Source: Pelobates cultripes (taxonomy: Eukaryota > Chordata > Amphibia > Anura > Pelobatidae). Taken from it: a DNA stretch of 64,000 bases. Of this stretch, positions 10,341-21,121 are shown piece after piece. Under the pieces are notes generated by a model, which saw only the letters and a list, made by a program, of their open reading frames with translations, searched no databases and had not been told where the DNA came from. Within the stretch, counting starts at the first letter, position 1; each line of letters opens with the position of its first letter. The translations under genes were made by a program, and so were the position numbers. The stretch lies in the NCBI GenBank assembly GCA_933207985.1, contig OW240916.1, positions 293,149,207 to 293,213,206 on the forward strand. The letters are read 5' to 3'.

Positions 10341-10344
10341 TTAC

Positions 10345-10679
10345 ATTACAAACACCAACACTTGAATAAAAGTGATATCAGAAATAAGCAAAACAAAACA
10401 TATTTAGCCACCCTCCTGTCTCCTTACCTTTTGGGTACAGAATGGTGGCTTCCCTGGGGTCCAGTGGGAGCTTGTTGGCCCAGGCTGATGGGAGTCTGCC
10501 ATCAGCTTTCTCAGTCCCTCTCCCCAACAATGCTTGCATCCTCCTGCTTATGGTGTGTGCCTCCTCCCCAGCGGCACTGAGGAGGAAGTGATCTGACCTC
10601 ACTTCCTCCCAACATGCCACGGAGAAGAAAAGGGATCACACGGCAGTGTGTGAGGGGCTAGCTGTGTGTTTGTATTCAG
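10345..10679. other. Unclassified host sequence
   Basis: No gene or clear element is recognised. Short overlapping ORFs on both strands have no motifs. Confidence 0.4.
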
Positions 10680-10845
10680 CCAACCCCCATATTACAAGGG
10701 CCCGGTCCAGAGCAGTATTAAAGGGCTGTGGCCCCTGATTACCTCAGGTGCTGCAGGGGGCCCATGGGGCAGCTGCCTTAGGGCCCCCAGGAGTAACTGG
10801 GCCCGGGGCAGCTGCCCCTTTTGCCCCTCCTTAAAGACGGCCCTG
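10680..10845 (+). mobile_element. hAT-like terminal fragment
   Basis: The GC-rich block ends in GACGGCCCTG. Read in reverse this gives the CAGGGCCG-type terminus common to non-autonomous hAT transposons, and the inside has several short GC hairpins (GGGGCAGCTGCCCC). The left end is not identifiable, so this is a fragment. Confidence 0.35.
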
Positions 10846-11294
10846 GACATTGTCATGGTGCTTGGAGTAATCATTTAAGTTTTCGCCTAACCTTAGCTCT
10901 GCTACCTCCATTAATGCAAGTGAACTTGAACTCCCTCCGTTTTCATTCCGGCAATCCCTAAGCAAGGAATAAGGCCAAGTTCTCAAAGGTAGAATCCTAT
11001 CTCTTATTTAACTGTTGCATTAAAGGAACACTATAATGTTTGGAGTACTAATCTGTTTTGGGGACATAATGCACATTTGTGGAGAGTGCCACATGTACAT
11101 TCAAAACGTTCCCATAGGAAAACAGTAATTCATTGAATCAACGCTTTTCTATAGTGCTTCAGTGTCACGTGACCAAGGGTTACTCGGTGTGTGTGCTGCT
11201 GAGGCACCTCTTGTGGCTATCCGTATGACAGAAGTTAACCCTGCAACGTAAACATCGCAGTTTCTCAAAAAATGCAATGTTTTACATTGCTCAA
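10846..11294. mobile_element. Probable fragment of a TTAA MITE and flanking unknown DNA
   Basis: A terminus starting TTAAAGGAACACTATAA is seen at 11019, like the ends of the MITEs listed below, but no matching right end precedes the next element at 11295. The rest is unclassified. Confidence 0.35.
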
Positions 11295-11667
11295 TTAAAG
11301 GACCACTATAGGCACCCAGACCACTTCAGCTAAATGAAGTGGTCTGGGTGCCAGGTACCCCTAGTTTTAACCCTGCAGCTGTAAACATAGCAGTTTCAGA
11401 GAATGGGCGGTTTGAATGCGCCCGTGGCTCTGGCCACACATGCGCATTTGGAGCTGACGTCGGCAGGGAAGGAGAGGTCACCAGTGCCGAGGGAGCCTGG
11501 CTGGATTAAGGTAAGTTGTTGAAGGGGGGAGGTAATAACCAGCGGGAGGGGGGCCCTGAGGGAGGGGGGACCTAATAACCCTATAGTGCCAGGAAAACAA
11601 GTTTGTTTGTTCGCGCTCCTTTAAGGGGACAGCTTGAATGGTCTGGGTGACTATAGTGTTCCTTTAA
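11295..11667 (+). mobile_element. TTAA MITE, family A
   Basis: The 373-bp element has TTAA at both ends. The left terminus is TTAAAGGACCACTATAG and the right one is CTATAGTGTTCCTTTAA. Just inside the left end is a perfect hairpin, CACCCAGACCACTTCAGC with its complement. TTAA duplication is characteristic of piggyBac-type transposases. It has no coding capacity. Related copies are at 16038-16535, 18000-18450 and, inverted, 26683-27000. Confidence 0.8.
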
Positions 11668-12351
11668 AATACCCTTATCAATAGTATTTGGATGTTGCTT
11701 TGTCTTAATTAATTAAGTGCCAAGTTGACATTTCAGTTGAATACAGATTTGATGTGCATTGATGAAGAATAGCAGACATTTTCAGACTGTTATTTTTAGA
11801 TAGATCTTTCCAGGCAAAATATAGATCTTTACAGGCAAAATACACAGAAAAACATTTTTTAAACTTTTTTTTTTTCTTTTCTTCTCACTCTTTAAGCACT
11901 ATTTAGCCTAAGGCTATGTCACATGGCCTTCCATATATACATTACTCTGTGTTGTACATTTCCTCGTAAGGTTTTGTATTGGTTTGACATAGCCTCAAGC
12001 TGCCAGGTGGCTGCAGTCTCCCATTTTCATTTTCTGATTTGATTAAGGGGATGTTTTTGTGATCAAGTGCAGCTTTTCCAGTATATACATTGTTTTGAAT
12101 GGTGAGGCTTTTGTGTACAGCAGGAGTTAAATAACAATCAGATCACGATGCAGCCTATCTTTTAATCCCATTTGTCACTCCCTGTTAGGTATCTGGAAAG
12201 TATTCCAGTAGCATTTTAAGGAGTTTTGCAGTTAACTAATGAGATTTCTGTTCATGCATCAAAACGTTATACCAGCATCTAATATATTATTTTAACTATT
12301 TAATGTTTTTGAGCTGTGTGGTCAGGGGACTTGTAAGTGAGGGTAGCAGAA
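11668..12351. other. Unclassified A/T-rich sequence
   Basis: No gene, RNA gene or repeat with definable ends is recognised here. Confidence 0.4.
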
Positions 12352-12652
12352 TTAAAGAATTGCTCTAGGTGTCATAACAACATTGTTGCATTAAGTTGTT
12401 ATGGTGCTAGGAGGTCCTAGTCTCAGTCTTACCTTAAGGGGTTAAACTGTTTTAGAAACGGTTTAACCCTAAAGTTTTGAAGATGACTAACTCTCTCAGC
12501 CTATCAGCAGAGCCCAGTCCAAGACTTTCTCATTGAAGCCTCAGGTATATCTGAAAACCTCAGGGCCGAGTGGATGGACACTGTCTTCACAACTTTGGGG
12601 TTTACCTATTCGTAAACTTCAAGTGGTTATGGTGCCTAGAATCTTCCTTTAA
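12352..12652. mobile_element. TTAA MITE, divergent family
   Basis: The 301-bp element has TTAA at both ends. The termini are related inverted repeats, with TTAAAGAATTGCTCTAGGTG on the left and a CACC/GGTGCCTAG...CCTTTAA counterpart on the right. Its inside differs from family A. Confidence 0.65.
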
Positions 12653-13354
12653 AACAAGACTGAACATAAACATAATTAATTTTAATGTTCGAATGTTTCT
12701 ATCTTGCTACTCTAGATTCACAGACCCTCATTGTTAAAATAAAATTTGCAGAAAAAAAACACAACGGTAACATTTACCAGTAATCCAGCACTGGGACAGT
12801 CTTCTTGCTGTTTGATCTCTGGTTCAAAATCTTCTCTTAATGAAGCATCGAGTCTCGTGCTTCTCTTTGAGAACCATTAGCAGTGTTTGAAGTTATCATC
12901 CTGTGCGTGGATCAGATGATACATATCCCGATGTGTTTAGATACATTTCTACAAACTAATGCTGTCAGAAATCTAATAAACCGTGTTTACAAGTTCAAAT
13001 GAGGACATATTGTTTACATGCAGTAGATGGCCTTGCTATCTGGCATTTGAAATGTTACTCAATGTTATATAAAGTATTACAAATCTATGGTAGCATCCTT
13101 CTTTATTTATTTTTACTTACTTACAGTGTGAATTTCCTATTCTGCCTTGGTTGTGAAGATTTGACTATAAATGACCGCATACAATTGCAGTGGAAGGCAG
13201 GAACAGCATTTTACTAAGAAGATCTAGACATATGAGTTTGTAACTGGCCTCTTGATAACCTGGCAGTGCTGTTGTCTGTAACCTGTTCTTAAAGTGCTAT
13301 GTGAATGTATGTTTAAACATGCTTGCCCTGCATTTGTGATACATTTTAGAACTT
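12653..13354. other. Unclassified sequence
   Basis: A/T-rich non-coding DNA with no recognisable feature. Confidence 0.4.
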
Positions 13355-13806
13355 TTAAAGTGCTACTGACAGTTTGCAGTTTGCATTTTTGTATTTTTTT
13401 TGCATTTTTTTTCCCCCCTTCTATTTCCCCTCACTTTTGATTTTTACATTTCTTGACATTGTTCACATGCCCTGCACCCAATCTGTTTTCTTGGCTGAGA
13501 TCATCAGAATTGACAATCTCAGCCAGCCAAATGCCTTGCTGGCCAAGCAGTGCATCTCTGAGTAATGGTCAGCATTTCCATGAAGAGCGTGAAGAGATGC
13601 TGAACATCTGTGCTGCATGTTGTGCAGCACTGACCCGGGAAGCACCTCTAGTGTCCGTCTGAGTGACTGCCACTGGAGGTGTTACTTGGCAGTAATGTAA
13701 ACGCTGCCCTTTCTCTAAAAAGGCAGTGTTTACATGAAAAGGCCTGCAGGGACTGACTAGACACACCAGAAGCTGTAGTTGTTCTAGTGACTATAGTTTC
13801 CTTTAA
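13355..13806 (+). mobile_element. TTAA MITE, family B (left end uncertain)
   Basis: The right end, GACTATAGTTTCCTTTAA with TTAA at 13803-13806, and internal blocks (GGCTGAGATCATCAGAATTG, GAGATGCTGAAC) match the copies at 18979-19577, 20012-20470, 54610-55074 and 62038-62535. The left end is a weak match starting at TTAA 13355. Confidence 0.6.
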
Positions 13807-16037
13807 GATACAAGAATAAGAAAAGGAAGACTGAAAGGGGGAAAAAGAGCCCACTAGCGAATGCTTCAGCATTGCCTAACATATGAGCTGCCCTGATTGG
13901 CTGCCTAATTGGATGTCACTCCAGACCCCCTGTTTGCCAGTATCTAATGTGAAAGTTACAATTCTGCATTAGCAATATTAATATTGCCCTTATTTCAAAG
14001 CCATTCATTGACAGAGGGCTGAACTGACACAGCCAATGAATGGGTTTAAAATGTGATTGAATTTGGGGTTTGTTGCAGCTACTTCCAAAGCTACTGACTT
14101 TACATGTAATTCCTCATCTGTTTGTGATCTCTGCAGAGCAGGAGTGAGAAGGAGAAAGAATCTGCTGACATTCTGTGTTCAGTGTATGCCACCCCCAAAC
14201 ATACATTGTGCAGATTTAGGATTGCAAAGAAGGAAATCAAATGAATTTTAGATAAAATTGGGCTTTATTTCTACACTAGAGAACCCATTTTAAAAACAAC
14301 TACTAGACACCATTCTACCTGCATCTGGCCACAAAAACAAATGGCCAGCAAATGCTCCTTTCATATCTGTGGCATCCTGGTTCATGTGGAAACGTGGACA
14401 AACTGGCCTCAATCACTTATTGATTTATCTTTAGTTCTATCTGTTCGATAAGGTGAAATATCACTTGACCATTATTATTTAATTATTTTAAAGCCAGCAA
14501 ACACTTTTAAAAGTAGTTTTTGCTTTATTTTGAATTGTATAAACTTGTTCAGATTACTTTATTGGACAAACTTCTCCACTAACGGTGATTATTCAGCCTC
14601 CCCGTCCTTACCCACAGATCTAAGGTTTCAAAAGCAGTCCTCAAATGACAGAAACCAGGCATAATTGTGCAGCAGCAGGAGAGTGAAACCCAACACCAAA
14701 GTCTGCTGTGCATGAATCACACTGATCAGAAGCTCTCTGCCTGTCAGGATGTTGCAAGGTGAAAAGATTGTTCAACTGCACATGTGTAAATCTGTCAGGT
14801 ATGCCCAGTGCACTTCTCCAGCATTCCTAGGGATAGGACACTGATTAGATCCATGTCCCTTCTGGAGTGGGTGTGGAAAGGCTAAGAAAGAAGCAGGTAA
14901 ATATGAAAAAAACAAAAACCTTATTAACCTGCAGAATAAGGCAACTAAAGCTCTTGAATGAGGCAGTTGTCCCGAAGTGATGCATGTCCCTTTAAAGTCA
15001 ACTGCAATTAGGGTTGTCAGGAGGGGCACTCCTATAACATGAACTTGCTGGTATTTCGGTTCTGGACTGTTCTTATGGGTGGGATCAGTCTGATATGCTT
15101 CAGATATGTTCTCTCTGTAGTGAATGGCACAAGTGAGCAAAAACTATTTTGAGACCTGAGCGTGGATTTACCGAAGGGCAAGCTGCTGAGTTTCTCTAAG
15201 CTTTTGTCAGTTCTCATAACCTTTGTTTATGTCACATTCCTATAACACACCTGTTTCATACCTACATTATAAACCGTATTGTCCTCAATTTAGACATGCA
15301 CTGGACTGGTTGAAGTTGCATAACCAATTTTCAGCTCTTCAGTTATAATCCTTTATAGCATTGTCAGACTCCTTAATAGCTCTACTCCATAACAGAATCA
15401 TTTATTCCCATCTAAGATTCTATTCAATCCCCATTTGGCATTCACAATAAAAGCAATAAAAATACATTCCCAACTAGGCTCCCATCCCCTTAAATCTCTC
15501 CATAGGTCACTGACAAACAGTCCAGATCTTCATTCACATTTTGGTCTATGAAGGGTTTTAACAACTTGAACCATTTTATTTGTTTTTCCTAAAATTCACA
15601 TCTCTTGCTCAAATTCAACATCCTTGGTTTTACTACTTCCAAATATAAAATTATCAGTTTTTAACCAAAGACTTGAATGAATCAGACTATAATAATTCTC
15701 TAGACATCCTTTTACTCAAAATTCTATCATACACCTGACTGAATAGACTGTGTCTGTGTATTATTCCCCTCATAGACTATTTTGTTCTTTCTTTTTTTTC
15801 CTGATTATTTCAGTATAATTCCAAAATGTCAGTACAAGATCAATTTTAAAAAAAATGTAAGCTGTGGAAAGCTATCAGACAAATCGTAAATGGTGCAGTA
15901 AACAACAATGTATTTTTCCCAAAATTCAACATAATTTAAGACTTCAGAGGCTGTCTCCTAGTCCAATCGATTCTTAATATACATTTCAGTAAGCCGTAAT
16001 TTAACTGGTATTTTTATAAAGAGTAGCGATATGAGCA
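13807..16037. other. Unclassified sequence, 2.2 kb
   Basis: I see no gene, no defined transposon ends and no structured RNA. Short ORFs on both strands lack motifs or splice-site support. Confidence 0.4.
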
Positions 16038-16535
16038 TTAAAGGACCACTATAGGCACCCAGACCACTTCAGCTTAATGAAGTGGTCTGGGTGCCTGGTC
16101 CAGCTAGGGTTAACATTTTTTATATATATATATATATATCTATCTATCTCAGTTTCCGAGAAATAATATATAGGGTATTTATAATAGGGTTAATCCAGCC
16201 TCTAGTGGCTATCTCATTGACAGCCACTAGAGGCGCTTGCGTGCTTCTCACTGTGAAAATCACAGTGAGAAGACGCCAGCGTCCATAGGAAAGCATTATG
16301 AATGCTTTCCTATGAACTGGCTGAATGCGCGCGGCTCCTGCCGCGCATGCGCATTCAGCCAATGACGTCATCTATGAAGCAGGAGAGGAGGAGGAGGAGA
16401 GCTCCCCACCCGGTGCTGGAGAAAGGTAAGATATTTTAACCCCTTCCTCTCCCCAGAGCCCGGCGGGAGGGGGACCCTGAGGGTGGTGGGACCCTCGGGG
16501 CACTATAATTTCCTGGCACTATAGTGGTCCTTTAA
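16038..16535 (+). mobile_element. TTAA MITE, family A
   Basis: The 498-bp copy has termini TTAAAGGACCACTATAG and CTATAGTGGTCCTTTAA, which are perfect inverted repeats. It contains the CACCCAGACCACTTCAGC hairpin, a short TA run and two internal inverted repeats (a TGACAGCCACTAGAGG block and a TATAGGAAAGCATT block with their complements). Confidence 0.85.
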
Positions 16536-16576
16536 GTATAGAAATCAATGCTGTTCTGTAGTTGCTTTTTCTTAGT

Positions 16577-17399
16577 TACCGTATATACTCGAGTATAAGT
16601 AGAGTTGCTGAAAAACCCCTACTTGACTTATACTCGAGTCAATGTCTGTATTATGGCAACTTACATTGCCATAATACAGACAAGGACCGCCGGGCTCATT
16701 ACAAGCCCGGCGGTCCTGTTGGGGGCTGACAGAGAGCTGTAACTTACCTTTCCTGCAGCTCCTGTCAGCTCCCTTCTCTCTCCTTCGTTCCGGTCAGCTC
16801 CACTGTAAGTCTCGCGTAACCCATGGCAACGCTCTGACCCCTGGCTCTCGCGAGACTTACAATGGTACTGACCGGAACGGAGGAGAGAGAAGGGAGCTGA
16901 CGGGAGCTGCAGGAAAGGTGAAGTTACAGCTCTCTGCCAGCCCCCCTCCTACACAGTGCACACTACTGGACCACCAAGGAATGAGAGCCCCGTGGCCATG
17001 TATCAAGCAGGGAGGGGGGACAAAAAAAATATAAATACAAATTTTAAATAATAAAATATTAATAATATTAAAAAAATATAAAATAAAATATTAATAAAAT
17101 AAAAAAATATAAAAAAAATAATAAAAATGCCCACCCCCCCCACCAAGGCTCTGCATCACACACACTCTGCATCCATTATATATACACACACTCTGCATTC
17201 ATTATATACACACACTGTAAATAAATATTCAATTAATATAATTTTTGGGGGATATAATTTTATTTAGAAATTTACCAGTAGCTGCTGCATTTCCCACCCT
17301 AGTCTTATACTTGAGTCATTAAGTTTTCCCAGTTTTTTGGGGTAAAATTAGGGGTCTCGACTTATATTCGGGTCGACTTATACTCGAGTATATACGGTA
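16577..17399. mobile_element. TA-flanked non-autonomous DNA transposon with nested inverted repeat
   Basis: The 823-bp element is bounded by TA. Its terminal inverted repeat is CCGTATATACTCGAGTATA, with complementary copies at 16579 and near 17379-17397. Inside, arms of about 86 bp at 16731-16816 and 16849-16936 are inverted copies. A GC hairpin (GACCGCCGGGCT and complement) precedes them. The right half is A/T-rich. TA duplication is compatible with a Tc1/mariner-type transposase. No ORF is present. Confidence 0.7.
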
Positions 17400-17498
17400 C
17401 TTCTTTATCAAATAGATTTTAGTGGCAGCGTGTGAATAGAGACTTGTACAGTTCAGTTAAAGAGAAAAAAACAAGTGTGAGGAGGGAAAGAGAGAATA

Positions 17499-17556
<58 letters not shown>

Positions 17557-17999
17557 TTATTTATTTTTAAGATTAATTAAATGTATCAAGAAATTTGTAA
17601 TGGGTGGAATTTAGACCGATACTGTCATGGCTAAAGTAGGAGAACCCAAAACACACAGACCCTAATCTGCTAAAAGAGAGGTATAATGTATTTCCAGGCC
17701 TTATGATGGCTGGATTTAGTGTAAAGAGTAGTCCGTAAGAAAGCCAAGGTCTGCATTAGTTATTGGCTTTCGCTTTTGTGAGATCACCTTTAGAGCTGGG
17801 TGATAACTCTAATCTATTCTTGTAGGAATTATGTGAAAAAGATCCAATATTTTGTCGTGTTGTTTGGCTCATTCTTCTCTAATAGCAGGAATAAATGTTA
17901 TTGTTAATGCACTAGTGCTATTGCAGTACAGATAACATTACTGCATAGCTGTGGAACAACTTGTATTCTTATATAGAGTATATTCTGAGCATGAGAATG
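17400..17999. other. Unclassified sequence with TA microsatellite
   Basis: A (TA)n run occupies about 17506-17552. The remainder shows nothing recognisable. Confidence 0.6.
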
Positions 18000-18450
18000 T
18001 TAAAGGACCACTATAGGCACCCAGACCACTTCAGCTTAATGAAGTGGGCTGGGTGTCAGGTCCACCTAGGATTAACCCTTTCTTCTGTAAACATAGCAGT
18101 TTCAGAGAAACTGCTATGTTTACAAATGGGTTAATCCAGCCTCTAGTGGCTGTCTCATTGACACCCGCAAGAGGCTCTTCCGCGCTTCTCACTGTGATTT
18201 TCAGTGAGAAGACGCTGTCGTCCATAGGAAAGCATTGAGAATGCTTTCCTATGGACTGGCTGAATGCGCGCTCAGGAGGAGAAGAGTCCCCAGTGCCGAG
18301 GGAGCCCGCCGCTGGAGAAAAGGTAAGGGATTAATCCCTTCCTCACCCTAGAGCCTGGCGGGAGGGGGGCCCTGAGGGTGAGGGGGACCCAAGGACCATA
18401 TAGAGCCAGGAAAACTAGTTTGTTTTCCTGGCACTGTAGTGGTCCTTTAA
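18000..18450 (+). mobile_element. TTAA MITE, family A
   Basis: The 451-bp copy runs from TTAAAGGACCACTATAG to CTGTAGTGGTCCTTTAA. It includes an inner hairpin around AACATAGCAGTTTC and shares its middle with 16038-16535. Confidence 0.85.
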
Positions 18451-18978
18451 CAGAGGCTATCTAGGAGATATTCAAACTCATGACTTTATTGGTTGACACT
18501 GGAGCATATAAACCCTGTACTCTGTCTGCTCTCCTAGCACAGCTACTATCTGCTAGCAGTACTCCAATAACACCTCAAATATTTTGGCATAAAAGGCACC
18601 CCCCACACCCCACCCCCCTTTATTTTCTTTTGGAAACTGCTTGCAAAACAAGAAAAAAATGCATTTTTCTATATCCTATTTTCTTCTTTCAACATTTCAC
18701 CTTCATAGATCATTTTTCAAACCTGATGTATCAGACAGCCACCCACTGCAAGACCTGGAAGGACTTCGTATTCAGGAAACTCTCATTCTCATCTGCAGGG
18801 GTCCCATCCCATAACATCTGTCTCTCAAAAAGCTTTTTATGGAAAATTTGGACATTTAGTATCCGAGATTGATTTACAATTTGTAAACCTAGCTGTGTGC
18901 AGTGCAGTGACATCCAGCACAAGGAAGAAAAGCTACATATAAATAAAGTGACAAGGAAATAGAATCATTGGGTTTACA
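18451..18978. other. Unclassified sequence
   Basis: A 130-codon ORF on the plus strand (18480-18872) has no recognised domain, lies in T-rich DNA and is not supported as a gene. Nothing else is seen. Confidence 0.4.
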
Positions 18979-19577
18979 TTAAAGGATCACTATAGGGTCA
19001 GGAACACAAACGTATTCCTGACCCTATAGTGTTAAAACCACTATCTAGCCCACCCTGGGTCCCTCATGCCTCCATAAATATAGCAAAATCGTACTGTATT
19101 CAAGCCTGAAGCTGTAACTCTGCATGCTGTTTGACTCAGAAAAACAAGCGGTCTGCTGACCTCATTAGAAGTGGTAGCCTGATCCAATCACAATTCTTCC
19201 CCATAGGATTGGCTGAGACTGACAAAAAGGCAGATCAGGGACAGAGCCAGCATGATTCAAACACAGCCCTGGCCAATCAGCATCTCCTCATAGAGATGAA
19301 TTGAATCAATTAATCTCTATGCGGAAAGTTCAGTGTCTGCATGCAGAGGGTGAAGACACTGAATGTTAGGATGCATTTTAGGCAGCCATGACACAGAAAG
19401 GATCTCTAACAGCCATACAAGGAGTGGCCAGTGAAGTTATGACTAAGCTGTAATGTAAACACTGCATTGAATCTGAAAAGACCGTGTTTACAGCAAAAAG
19501 CCTGAAGGTAATGATTCTACTCACCAGAACAAATTCAATAAGCTGTAGTTGTTCTGGTGACTATAGTGTCCCTTTAA
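18979..19577 (+). mobile_element. TTAA MITE, family B
   Basis: The 599-bp copy starts TTAAAGGATCACTATAGGG and ends GACTATAGTGTCCCTTTAA. A hairpin of GGTCAGGAACACAAACG with its near-complement lies beside the left end. Blocks resembling a palindromic ATTGAATCAATTAATCTCTATG region recur in the sibling copies. Confidence 0.8.
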
Positions 19578-20011
19578 TTCTTGACATCACTGATTCGCTG
19601 AACCAGGGAAGAGGCGTATATTTGCAGTGGCAACAATGTTATTGCAATGAATCTTTTGTACAGCACGGCTTCAATTTGACTTTAGTCAGTAATATAATTT
19701 TAATTAAAAAAAAAAGAATAGTGGCGTGTGTGTGTGTAGATAGGAACTTGCATGAAGGGCATTTAATTCAGAATAAGAAAAAAATTTTTTTTTTTTTTTT
19801 TGAATAAAGCAAAAACATTTAAATTTTTACTTTTTTTTTTTTTTTTTTATATAATTGTTTTTTATAACTGAAATGCCTTCTTTAAAGATACAATAAATGT
19901 TAGTTTGCAGAAGGTTATCCATGACACTCTGTTTCGTTGCTGGCTAGGATGTGAAAAGTGCTGTCCAGCAGTGTATAGAAGTCATATATGTTGCGTCAGA
20001 ATTTATTTTTG
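19578..20011. other. Unclassified sequence with poly-T tracts
   Basis: There are two long T runs near 19786-19801 and 19831-19848. No element ends could be defined. Confidence 0.4.
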
Positions 20012-20470
20012 TTAAAGGAAAACTATAGGGTCAGGAACACAACCCTGTAGTGCAAAACCCTCCATTTAGGTGTCTTGCTCCCCCCCACCTCCCCATAACT
20101 CCTTTAAATAGAATTAAAGCTCGGCTTATTTCCAGCACCGCGTGGGTATGTTGTGTTGACTCCGGCCCCATGGTGACATCATCAGAATTGCAGATATATT
20201 TCTTTTGCCAATCCATTGGATAAAATCAGCAAGGGGACGTGTCCAAACACAGTTTTGGTCAATCAGCACCCCCTCATAGAGATGCATTGAATCAATGCAT
20301 CTCTATGAGGAAAATTCAGCATCCCCATGCAGAGCGTGGAGATGCTGAACGGCAGTGCTGCCCACTGTGCACCACTGAGCAAGAAGTACCTCCTGTTGCC
20401 ATCTGAGGAGTGGACACTTGGAGGTGTCCCTAGGGGGCAATGTAAACACTGCCTTTTCTCTGACAGAATA
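20012..20470 (+). mobile_element. TTAA MITE, family B, truncated at right
   Basis: The left terminus is TTAAAGGAAAACTATAGGG. The inside matches 18979-19577, including ATAGAGATGCATTGAATCAA and its complement. The expected ACTATAG...CCTTTAA right end is missing after about 20470. Confidence 0.7.
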
Positions 20471-20636
20471 AAACAGTCAAATGTGGATTCTGATTTAGAA
20501 GTCCGAGTGGACATTTCTGCACCCAGTTTTATAGCATCCGTGTGGCCACCATGCGTATAGCTTGTTTAGATCATTATGAATTATAGACTAAACTTAGAAT
20601 GTAAATCTTCTTTATGCATGTGCTAATCAATTGTCT

Positions 20637-20960
20637 TTAACCCCTTAAGGACCGAGGACAGTTCAGGACAGTCATCTGCATTTTTACATTGCCGACCGCT
20701 GACTGTCCTGAACCATCCTAACGGTCTTAGTTACTTACCCGATCACCGTCGTTCCCCTGGCGGCGATCGGCATGGCTCCCGGTGTGGGGAGACTGCCTGC
20801 AGCTCAGACAGTCTCCCCACGGCTGATTAGGACCCCTGTGGCCATGTGATTGCTCAACAGAGCGATCATATGGTCACAATAGGTGTCCATGTGTCTGCCT
20901 GCAGGGGGACAGTCTGTGCTGACAGGCAGTCTCCCTGCAACTGTAAAATCATTAAAAAAA
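20637..20960. repeat. Dispersed repeat starting TTAACCCCTTAAGGACC
   Basis: Starting at a TTAA, this GC-richer block contains two copies of a GACAGTC-type inverted motif (GGACAGTCATCTGC with GCTGACTGTCC) and further hairpins (GGGGAGACTGCCTGCAG and complement). It resembles a non-autonomous DNA element, but the right end is not defined. Confidence 0.4.
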
Positions 20961-21013
20961 ATAAAAAAAAAAATAGTTAATGTTGATGATAAATTATAAT
21001 TTAAAAAAAAAAA

Positions 21014-21099
<86 letters not shown>
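21014..21099. repeat. TG/TA microsatellite
   Basis: Alternating (TG)n followed by (TA)n. Confidence 0.95.
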
Positions 21100-21104
<5 letters not shown>

Positions 21105-21121
21105 TCATACTAAGTGTATTT

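Larger units (their letters stand above)
319..10344 (-). mobile_element. Endogenous gammaretrovirus-like provirus, full length, minus strand
   Basis: Order on the minus strand is LTR (9905-10340), primer binding site (9885-9902), leader, gag (8622-6744), pol (6743-3162), env (3070-877), polypurine tract (769-759), LTR (758-323). A 4-bp direct repeat TTAC flanks the element at 319-322 and 10341-10344, which fits the 4-bp duplication made by gammaretroviral integrases. Gammaretrovirus-like assignment rests on the matrix and capsid layout, one CCHC zinc knuckle, gag and pol in the same frame across a single stop, YVDD reverse transcriptase and a gamma-type Env. By eye the LTRs differ at 3 of 436 positions, so insertion looks recent. 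All three genes are broken in this copy, as listed in separate entries. The host appears to be an amphibian, which is inference. Confidence 0.95.

Noticed and set aside
18480..18872. 130-codon plus-strand ORF
   Set aside because: No motif and T-rich context; probably chance.
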